Translations under genes and position numbers: made by a program
Assembly (NCBI GenBank): GCA_903870955.1
Contig: CAIQEX010000678.1
Span: 1 to 7,470 of the forward strand
DNA from: an uncultured beta proteobacterium
GTDB taxonomy: Bacteria > Pseudomonadota > Gammaproteobacteria > Burkholderiales > Burkholderiaceae_C
Length of the DNA: 7,470 nucleotides
Reading direction: 5' to 3'
Part shown: positions 1-7,470 of the stretch, piece after piece
Position numbering within the stretch: the stretch's first letter is position 1
Layout: every line of letters begins with the position of its first letter
Notes under the pieces: generated by a model
Databases searched by the model: none
What the model was told of the DNA's origin: nothing
What the model saw: the letters and a program-made list of their open reading frames with translations, nothing else

Positions 1-57
1 GAGTAGAAGTTCTGCCTTTCGTCTTTTTGTACCCTGACCCGCGCTAGAGAACCTGCC
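1..57 (+). other. Short leader upstream of the mutase gene
   Basis: These 57 bases precede the mutase start codon. They include a T-rich patch (about 17-29). I see no convincing -35/-10 pair, no operator palindrome and no cobalamin riboswitch, and the stretch is too short to hold a riboswitch. The operon promoter and any regulator gene presumably lie further left, outside the window. Confidence 0.5.
46..51 (+). promoter_or_regulatory. Weak ribosome binding site of the mutase gene
   Basis: AGAGAA ends 6 bases before the ATG at 58. It is only a partial Shine-Dalgarno match, but it is well spaced and no other start codon competes nearby. Confidence 0.5.
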
Positions 58-2235
<2,178 letters not shown>

Positions 2236-2244
2236 TTCGTGCAG

Positions 2245-2249
2245 CAGGA
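2245..2249 (+). promoter_or_regulatory. Ribosome binding site that decides the meaB start
   Basis: CAGGA lies 8 bases before the ATG at 2258, which is ideal spacing. It lies only 2 bases before the other in-frame ATG at 2252, which is too close. This favours 2258 as the start. Confidence 0.65.
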
Positions 2250-2257
2250 CAATGTGG

Positions 2258-3313
2258 ATGGCCTCTGAATCTGCTGCTGCGCCACCCCAACGGGTCGGTG
2301 TGCAAGCGAGTGACATTCTGCAGGGCCAGGGTCTGGTGCAACGACGCAGTTTGGCCAAGGCGATTACCTTGCTCGAGTCCACCCGTGCGGATCACCGCGC
2401 GCAGGCAGACGAGTTGCTGACCGCGCTTTTGCCCCACAGTGGCAAGTCGCTGCGACTGGGCATCAGCGGGGTGCCCGGTGTCGGCAAGAGCACGTTCATT
2501 GAAGCCTTGGGCTTGTACCTGATTGAAAAGGGCCATCGCGTGGCCGTGCTCGCGGTGGACCCGAGTAGCTCGGTGTCCGGTGGTTCCATACTGGGTGACA
2601 AGACCCGGATGGAATTGCTCTCGATGCACGAACGCGCCTATATCCGCCCCAGCCCCAGCAGTGGCACTTTGGGCGGCGTTGCCGAAAAGACCCGCGAAGC
2701 GATGCTGGTTTGCGAGGCCGCCGGTTTTGATATCGTGATCGTTGAGACGGTCGGTGTCGGTCAAAGCGAAACGGCGGTGCAGGGCATGAGCGATATGTTT
2801 GTGCTGATGCAATTGCCCAATGCGGGTGACGACTTGCAGGCGATCAAAAAAGGCGTGATGGAGTTGGCCGATCTGGTTGTCATCAACAAGGCGGATATTG
2901 ATGCCGACGCCGCCATGCGGGCCCAGGCCCAAATTACCTCCAGCCTGCGTTTGCTGGGCATCAGCGGTAACCCGCATGACCCGCACAGCGACAAACACTG
3001 GCATCCGCAAGTCATCAAAATGAGTGCCTTGCAGGGGCAAGGCCTTGACGCCTTTTGGGAAGCCGTCACCACTTTTCAGCGCCTGCAAACCGCTAATGGG
3101 CTGTTGGCCAGTCGGCGCCAACACCAAGCACTTGCATGGATGTGGGAGCGTATCGATGCAGGCCTCAAACAAGCCTTTAAAAATGATCCGTCCGTGCGTG
3201 CGCAATTGCCCGCATTGACGATCGCTGTGCAGTCCGGTCAATTGGCCGCCAGCACAGCCGCACGCAATTTGCTGGCAATGCATGCCGGCTTCGTGACACC
3301 CACCCTGAATTAG
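2258..3313 (+). CDS. meaB: MeaB/ArgK-type GTPase, chaperone of methylmalonyl-CoA mutase
   Basis: MeaB is a cytosolic G3E-family P-loop GTPase that binds methylmalonyl-CoA mutase. It gates adenosylcobalamin loading and protects the enzyme from inactivation. From the chosen start the protein has 351 residues, a little longer than E. coli YgfD (about 331). The motifs are the Walker A loop GVPGVGKS (71-78, Lys77), the conserved VDPSS segment with Asp101 followed by [11 protein letters not shown] (108-118), ETVGVGQSE (163-171, Glu163), the switch-like DDLQAIKKG (191-199), the guanine-specificity motif NKAD (210-213) and a G5-like SAL (256-258). The C-terminal part should form the dimerisation arm. 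The open frame continues upstream into the mutase gene to an ATG at 2093. That extension is rejected because it overlaps mutase coding sequence and has no family similarity. Residues 240-249 form an odd His-rich loop. The old name ArgK (arginine/ornithine transport kinase) is a historical misannotation. The location between mutase and carboxylase genes supports the chaperone role. Confidence 0.93.
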   Translation: MASESAAAPPQRVGVQASDILQGQGLVQRRSLAKAITLLESTRADHRAQADELLTALLPHSGKSLRLGISGVPGVGKSTFIEALGLYLIEKGHRVAVLAVDPSSSVSGGSILGDKTRMELLSMHERAYIRPSPSSGTLGGVAEKTREAMLVCEAAGFDIVIVETVGVGQSETAVQGMSDMFVLMQLPNAGDDLQAIKKGVMELADLVVINKADIDADAAMRAQAQITSSLRLLGISGNPHDPHSDKHWHPQVIKMSALQGQGLDAFWEAVTTFQRLQTANGLLASRRQHQALAWMWERIDAGLKQAFKNDPSVRAQLPALTIAVQSGQLAASTAARNLLAMHAGFVTPTLN

Positions 3314-3331
3314 TTACCGAAGACAAAGAAA

Positions 3332-3337
3332 GAAGGA
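3332..3337 (+). promoter_or_regulatory. Ribosome binding site of pccB
   Basis: GAAGGA lies in a purine-rich 28-base gap and ends 4 bases before the ATG at 3342. The core is good but the spacing is slightly short. Confidence 0.6.
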
Positions 3338-3341
3338 AACC

Positions 3342-4874
3342 ATGCACGACATCCTTGAACAACTGGAAGCCAAGCGCGAGCTTGCGCGCCTGGGCGGTGG
3401 TCAGAAGCGTATTGACGCGCAGCATAAGCGCGGCAAGCTCACGGCACGCGAACGCATCGAAGTGCTGCTCGATGAGGGCACGTTTGAAGAATGGGACATG
3501 TTTGTGGAGCACCGTTGTGTGGACTTCGGCATGGCCGAAAACAAGATCCCAGGCGACGGCGTCGTTACCGGCTACGGCATGATCAATGGCCGACTGGTGT
3601 TTGTGTACAGCCAGGATTTCACCGTGTTTGGTGGAGCACTGTCGGAAGCCCATGCGGAAAAAATCTGCAAGGTCATGGACCAAGCCATGAAGGTGGGCGC
3701 CCCGGTTATCGGCTTGAACGATTCGGGCGGTGCCCGCATTCAGGAGGGCGATGCCTCCTTGGGCGGCTATGCCGATGTGTTCCAGCGCAATGTCATGGCC
3801 AGTGGCGTGATTCCGCAGATCAGCATGATCATGGGTCCATCGGCCGGTGGTGCGGTGTATTCACCTGCCATGACCGACTTCATCTTCATGGTGAAGGACA
3901 GTTCTTACATGTTTGTAACCGGCCCCGAAGTGGTCAAGACAGTGACACATGAGGACGTGACGGCAGAAGAACTGGGTGGTGCCGTGACGCACAGCACCAA
4001 GAGCGGTGTCTGCGACCTGGCTTTTGAGAATGATGTGGAAGCGCTGTTGATGTTGCGCCGTCTCTACAACTACCTGCCGCTTAGCAACCGTGAAAAGGCG
4101 CCGGTCCGTCGCAGTGGGGATCCGGCAGACCGCCTGGATTTGAGCCTCGATACCTTGATTCCGGACAACCCCAACAAGCCCTATGACATGAAGGAATTGA
4201 TCGTCAAGACAGTCGACGATAGTGACTTCTTTGAGATCCAGCCGGAGTATGCCAAGAACATCATCATTGGCTTTGGCCGGATGGATGGCCAGACGGTGGG
4301 CGTGGTTGCAAACCAGCCGATGGTGCTGGCAGGCTGCCTGGACATCAAGAGCTCTATCAAGGCCGCGCGCTTTGTGCGCTTCTGTGATGCCTTCAATATT
4401 CCGGTCATCACGTTTGTCGATGTCCCCGGCTTCATGCCGGGCACGTCTCAGGAATACGGCGGCATCATCAAACACGGTGCCAAGTTGCTTTACGCCTATG
4501 CCGAGTGCACCGTGCCCAAGATCACCGTGATTACGCGCAAAGCATATGGCGGCGCCTACGACGTGATGGCCTCCAAGCACTTGCGCGGTGACGTCAACAT
4601 TGCCTGGCCCCATGCTGAGATTGCTGTGATGGGTGCCAAGGGTGCCGTGGAAATTATCTTCCGCGAAGAAAAGGGCGACCCCGAAAAGCTGGCCGCCAAA
4701 GAAGCCGAATACAAAGCCCGCTTCGCCAACCCCTTTGTGGCTGGAGCGCGCGGCTTCATCGACGACGTGATTCTGCCGCACGAAACCCGCAAACGCATTT
4801 GCCGTTCGCTGGTGATGCTCAAAGACAAAAAATTGGAAAACCCGTGGCGCAAGCACGGCAACATTCCGCTCTAA
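3342..4874 (+). CDS. pccB: Propionyl-CoA carboxylase, beta (carboxyltransferase) subunit
   Basis: This 510-residue subunit, the usual length for PccB, transfers the carboxyl group from carboxybiotin on PccA to propionyl-CoA and yields (S)-methylmalonyl-CoA. It is expected to form the beta6 core of an alpha6beta6 cytosolic complex. It has tandem crotonase-like carboxyltransferase domains, the N half about 1-255 and the C half about 260-510. The N half contains [10 protein letters not shown] (127-136) and the oxyanion-type [12 protein letters not shown] segment, with Ser167-Ala-Gly-Gly170. The C half contains [10 protein letters not shown] (400-409). Asp407 there matches the Asp (D422 in Streptomyces coelicolor PccB) known to favour propionyl- over acetyl-CoA. 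Methylcrotonyl-CoA carboxylase beta is the main alternative. It is disfavoured by that Asp context and by the mutase and meaB neighbours. The gene lies 28 bases after meaB and 19 bases before pccA. Confidence 0.95.
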   Translation: MHDILEQLEAKRELARLGGGQKRIDAQHKRGKLTARERIEVLLDEGTFEEWDMFVEHRCVDFGMAENKIPGDGVVTGYGMINGRLVFVYSQDFTVFGGALSEAHAEKICKVMDQAMKVGAPVIGLNDSGGARIQEGDASLGGYADVFQRNVMASGVIPQISMIMGPSAGGAVYSPAMTDFIFMVKDSSYMFVTGPEVVKTVTHEDVTAEELGGAVTHSTKSGVCDLAFENDVEALLMLRRLYNYLPLSNREKAPVRRSGDPADRLDLSLDTLIPDNPNKPYDMKELIVKTVDDSDFFEIQPEYAKNIIIGFGRMDGQTVGVVANQPMVLAGCLDIKSSIKAARFVRFCDAFNIPVITFVDVPGFMPGTSQEYGGIIKHGAKLLYAYAECTVPKITVITRKAYGGAYDVMASKHLRGDVNIAWPHAEIAVMGAKGAVEIIFREEKGDPEKLAAKEAEYKARFANPFVAGARGFIDDVILPHETRKRICRSLVMLKDKKLENPWRKHGNIPL

Positions 4875-4879
4875 GCCCC

Positions 4880-4885
4880 AGGAGA
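4880..4885 (+). promoter_or_regulatory. Strong ribosome binding site of pccA
   Basis: AGGAGA ends 8 bases before the ATG at 4894. It is the best Shine-Dalgarno match in the window and fixes the pccA start. Confidence 0.75.
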
Positions 4886-4893
4886 ACAAGAAC

Positions 4894-6942
4894 ATGTTTA
4901 CCAAAATACTGATAGCCAACCGGGGCGAGATCGCCTGCCGTGTAATCGTTACAGCCCGCAAAATGGGCATCAAGACCGTTGCGGTGTATTCCGATGCCGA
5001 CCGCGAAGCGCGCCATGTTTTGCTCGCCGATGAAGCCGTGCACATTGGTGCAGCGCCTAGCCGCGAGAGCTACTTGCTGGCCGAGAAAATCATTGCGGCC
5101 TGCAAGCAAACGGGTGCGCAGGCGGTGCATCCGGGTTACGGTTTTCTGAGCGAAAACGCCGATTTTTCCAAACGTTGCGAAGAAGAAGGCATTGCGTTCA
5201 TCGGTCCCAAGCACTTTTCGATTGCCGCCATGGGCGACAAGATCGAGTCCAAGAAGTTGGCCGGTGCTGCGGGTGTTAACTGTATTCCCGGTGTCAACGA
5301 CGCGATTGACTTGCCGGAGAAAGCCGTTGAAATCGCCAAAGGCATTGGTTACCCCGTGATGATCAAAGCCAGCGCCGGCGGTGGCGGCAAAGGCTTGCGC
5401 GTGGCCTATAACGACAAAGAGGCTTTTGAAGGCTTCACCAGTTGCAAGAACGAAGCACGCAACAGCTTTGGCGATGACCGGGTGTTCATCGAGAAGTTTG
5501 TGGAAGAGCCACGGCATATTGAAATCCAGTTGATCGGCGACTCGCACGGCAATGTGCTCTACCTGAATGAGCGTGAGTGCTCCATTCAGCGCCGTCACCA
5601 GAAGGTTATTGAAGAGGCGCCGTCTCCGTTTATCAGCGACGCGACCCGCAAGGCCATGGGCGAGCAAGCCGTGGCCCTTGCCAAGGCGGTGAAGTACCAG
5701 AGTGCTGGCACGGTGGAGTTTGTGGTCGGCAAAGACCAGAGCTTCTACTTCCTTGAAATGAACACCCGCCTGCAGGTGGAACATCCAGTGACCGAGTCCA
5801 TCACCGGTCTGGACTTGGTGGAGTTGATGATTCGCGTGGCTGCGGGTGAAAAGTTGCCGCTTACCCAGGCAGAAGTAAAGCGAGATGGTTGGGCCATGGA
5901 ATGCCGGATCAACGCGGAAGATCCTTTCCGCGGCTTCCTGCCCTCCACTGGCCGTTTGGTGCGCTTTGCGCCGCCCGAGCAGACCATGTGGCAGGGCGAC
6001 ACCGAGCACCTCTATGGCGTGCGTGTCGACACGGGTGTGGTGGATGGTGGCGAAATCCCGATGTATTACGACTCGATGATTGCCAAGCTGATCGTGCACG
6101 GACGGGACCGCAACGATGCGATTGCCAAGATGCGCGAGGCGCTCAACGGTTTTGTGATCCGTGGCGTGTCGAGCAATATTCCGTTTCAGTCAGCGCTGTT
6201 GGCGCACCCCAAATTTGTCTCGGGTGATTTCAATACCGGCTTTATTGCTGAGCATTACAGCAAAGGCTTTTTGGCTGAAGAGGTGCCACATGACGACGCC
6301 AATTTCCTGTTGGCCCTGGCAACCTTGGTGCGTCGCAAAACGCGTGAGCGTGCGGCAGCTATCAGCGGTCAGCTGGATGGCTACGCCGTCACGGTTGCCA
6401 AAGACTACGTGGTGGTGACGCTGGGTGCCGGTGGCGCAAACGTCTATACCCCCGTGCACGTGGATGATTACGTCGGACGTACGGGTTCAGCGCGCGTCAC
6501 CGTCGATGGCAAGGTCTATGAAATCCAGAGCGACTCGCGCTTGAACGCGATTTGTCTGCGCGGCACCGTCAATGGCCAGCCATTCACGGCGCAGGTGGAG
6601 GGCGGTACGCCCGGCAATCCGCTCGCTTGGCGAGTGCAGCACAACGGCAAACGCATCGACGTGCAGGTGATGTCTCCCCGTACTGCTGAACTGCATGCCC
6701 TGATGCCGTTCAAGCCGGCGCCGGATATGAGCCGTTTTGTGCTCTCCCCCATGCCGGGTCTGCTGGTCAACGTAGCGGTCGTACCCGGTCAAAAGGTGCA
6801 AGCCGGTGAACGCGTCGCGGTGATTGAGGCCATGAAGATGGAAAACGTGCTCTTCGCGGTTGCGGACGGAGTGGTCGGCAAGGTGCTGGCCAACAAGGGC
6901 GAGAGTTTGGTGGTGGATCAACCGATTGTGGAGTTCGTCTAA
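4894..6942 (+). CDS. pccA: Propionyl-CoA carboxylase, alpha subunit (biotin carboxylase + biotin carrier)
   Basis: This 682-residue subunit carboxylates its own biotin using ATP and bicarbonate, then delivers the carboxyl group to PccB. The biotin carboxylase part (about 1-447) starts with the typical FTKILIANRGEIA segment. It has Lys158 followed by the glycine-rich ATP loop GGGGKGLR (162-169), RRHQKV with Lys237 (E. coli AccC Lys238), and EMNTRLQVEHPVTE with Glu288, Asn290, Arg292 and the catalytic base Glu296. The middle region (about 450-605) is the expected BT domain that contacts PccB, and it is poorly conserved, as is normal. The C-terminal biotin carrier domain (about 610-682) has SPMPG (618-622) and EAMKM (645-649). 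Lys648, the biotinylated lysine, lies 34 residues from the C-terminus. The whole-chain layout matches PCC alpha rather than stand-alone AccC (about 450). Methylcrotonyl-CoA carboxylase alpha is the alternative but does not fit the neighbours. The stop codon abuts the next start directly. Confidence 0.95.
   Translation: MFTKILIANRGEIACRVIVTARKMGIKTVAVYSDADREARHVLLADEAVHIGAAPSRESYLLAEKIIAACKQTGAQAVHPGYGFLSENADFSKRCEEEGIAFIGPKHFSIAAMGDKIESKKLAGAAGVNCIPGVNDAIDLPEKAVEIAKGIGYPVMIKASAGGGGKGLRVAYNDKEAFEGFTSCKNEARNSFGDDRVFIEKFVEEPRHIEIQLIGDSHGNVLYLNERECSIQRRHQKVIEEAPSPFISDATRKAMGEQAVALAKAVKYQSAGTVEFVVGKDQSFYFLEMNTRLQVEHPVTESITGLDLVELMIRVAAGEKLPLTQAEVKRDGWAMECRINAEDPFRGFLPSTGRLVRFAPPEQTMWQGDTEHLYGVRVDTGVVDGGEIPMYYDSMIAKLIVHGRDRNDAIAKMREALNGFVIRGVSSNIPFQSALLAHPKFVSGDFNTGFIAEHYSKGFLAEEVPHDDANFLLALATLVRRKTRERAAAISGQLDGYAVTVAKDYVVVTLGAGGANVYTPVHVDDYVGRTGSARVTVDGKVYEIQSDSRLNAICLRGTVNGQPFTAQVEGGTPGNPLAWRVQHNGKRIDVQVMSPRTAELHALMPFKPAPDMSRFVLSPMPGLLVNVAVVPGQKVQAGERVAVIEAMKMENVLFAVADGVVGKVLANKGESLVVDQPIVEFV
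6928..6933 (+). promoter_or_regulatory. Ribosome binding site of the epimerase gene, inside pccA
   Basis: GTGGAG, with core GGAG at 6930-6933, ends 9 bases before the ATG at 6943 and lies within the last codons of pccA (Val-Glu). With no gap between the two genes, reinitiation or translational coupling is likely. Confidence 0.6.
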
Positions 6943-7431
6943 ATGAAACGTCCTTTTCAGGTATTGGGTGTTCAGCAGATTGCCATCGGCGGACCCGACA
7001 AGAAGCGCTTGCAAAAGCTTTGGGTCGAGATGCTGGGTCTGGAAGTAACCGGTACTTTTCAGAGCGAGAAAGAGAACGTCGATGAGGACATCTGTGCCAT
7101 TGGCGCGGGTCCGTTCAAGGTCGAAGTCGATTTGATGCAACCCATGGACCCGGATAAAAAGCCGGCGGTGCATGCCACGCCACTGAATCACATTGGCCTG
7201 TGGATTGATGATCTACCCACCGCCGTCGATTGGCTGACGGCACAGGGCGTGCGCTTTGCGCCAGGCGGCATCCGCAAGGGCGCTGCTGGCTTTGATATCT
7301 GCTTCCTGCACCCCAAAGCCAATGATGAGTTTCCTATCGCAGGGGAGGGGGTCCTGATTGAACTGGTGCAAGCCCCACCCGAAGTGGTGAAGGCGTTCTC
7401 GCAACTGGCCAACCCCGGGCGCAGCGTTTAG
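6943..7431 (+). CDS. mce: VOC-fold protein, probable methylmalonyl-CoA epimerase
   Basis: This is a 162-residue cytosolic protein of the vicinal oxygen chelate (glyoxalase/epimerase) superfamily. The likely role is to interconvert (S)- and (R)-methylmalonyl-CoA between the carboxylase and the mutase. Two beta-alpha-beta-beta-beta halves are visible, about 8-70 and 80-145. Compared with the Propionibacterium epimerase (ligands His12, Gln65, His91, Glu141), the second half keeps [11 protein letters not shown] (His83), FLHPK (121-125) and VLIELVQ (Glu140). In the first half, Asp63 of VDLMQP falls at the Gln65 position, and the first ligand is Gln12 instead of His. Seven extra residues (about 128-134) precede the last strand. 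A generic glyoxalase I or another VOC enzyme is the alternative; Gln at this site is also used by human glyoxalase I. The call rests on the fold, three of four expected ligand positions, and the place directly after pccA. The initiating ATG touches the pccA stop codon. Confidence 0.78.
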   Translation: MKRPFQVLGVQQIAIGGPDKKRLQKLWVEMLGLEVTGTFQSEKENVDEDICAIGAGPFKVEVDLMQPMDPDKKPAVHATPLNHIGLWIDDLPTAVDWLTAQGVRFAPGGIRKGAAGFDICFLHPKANDEFPIAGEGVLIELVQAPPEVVKAFSQLANPGRSV

Positions 7432-7470
7432 TCTGGCTTTGCTGCACGCTTGGCGCGTGCACGCTCCAGC
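7428..7470 (-). CDS. Possible C-terminal end of a convergent gene (partial)
   Basis: Reading the minus strand from the right edge gives 13 codons without a stop, [13 protein letters not shown], ending in TAA at 7430-7428. The basic, Ala/Arg/Lys-rich composition resembles the charged tails of many proteobacterial proteins. The stop shares two bases with the TAG of the epimerase gene, a tail-to-tail arrangement. The fragment is too short to name a product, and 13 open codons could arise by chance. Confidence 0.35.
   Translation of the reverse strand, partial: LERARAKRAAKPD
7443..7461. repeat. GC-rich inverted repeat just after the operon
   Basis: TGCACGC and GCGTGCA form a perfect 7-bp stem around the 5-base loop TTGGC, starting 11 bases after the epimerase stop. 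No T-run follows on either strand within view, so it is not a classic intrinsic terminator. It could stabilise the 3' end or help bidirectional termination. If the convergent reading frame is real, it may simply be coding sequence. Confidence 0.3.

Noticed and set aside
1..57. Promoter or cobalamin riboswitch upstream of the mutase
   Set aside because: No convincing -35/-10 pair and no B12-box-like element is visible, and 57 bases is far too short for a riboswitch. It may lie to the left of the window.
3861..5045. Minus-strand open frame (394 codons) opposite pccB and the start of pccA
   Set aside because: It spans two genuine genes and their junction, has no family features, and its His/Val/Asp-rich composition is typical of antisense shadows.
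4819..6099. Minus-strand open frame (426 codons) opposite pccA
   Set aside because: The plus strand here encodes biotin carboxylase motifs in perfect order. The antisense product shows no domain and no ribosome site was evident.

Overview
The window carries one compact, plus-strand operon for propionyl-CoA use. It holds five genes in the order methylmalonyl-CoA mutase, MeaB GTPase, propionyl-CoA carboxylase beta subunit, propionyl-CoA carboxylase alpha subunit, and a small VOC-fold protein that is probably methylmalonyl-CoA epimerase. All five are complete. The gaps between them are 22, 28, 19 and 0 bases, so they are almost certainly one transcript. The moderately high GC content, the style of the protein sequences and this gene order suggest a betaproteobacterium of the Burkholderiales, probably Comamonadaceae-like (Rhodoferax/Polaromonas type). 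That placement is inferred from memory of the families, not from a search.

Layout: positions 1-57 are a short leader with a weak ribosome binding site. The mutase occupies 58-2235, meaB 2258-3313, pccB 3342-4874, pccA 4894-6942 and the epimerase 6943-7431. The last 40 bases appear to hold the C-terminal end of a convergent minus-strand gene whose stop codon overlaps the epimerase stop. A GC-rich 7-bp inverted repeat lies in the same stretch. No stretch over 300 bases lacks a gene.

How the genes work together: PccA (biotin carboxylase plus biotin carrier) and PccB (carboxyltransferase) turn propionyl-CoA into (S)-methylmalonyl-CoA. The epimerase makes the (R)-isomer, and the adenosylcobalamin-dependent mutase rearranges it to succinyl-CoA for the TCA cycle. 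MeaB is the G-protein chaperone that loads and protects the mutase. The catalytic and cofactor residues I could check are present in the mutase, PccA and PccB, and all the G motifs are present in MeaB.

This is well-known metabolism and I see no undescribed system. The points most worth a second look are a Gln in place of the usual first metal-ligand His in the epimerase, a His-rich loop in MeaB, the true start of meaB, the zero-gap pccA/epimerase junction, and the convergent overlap at the right end.
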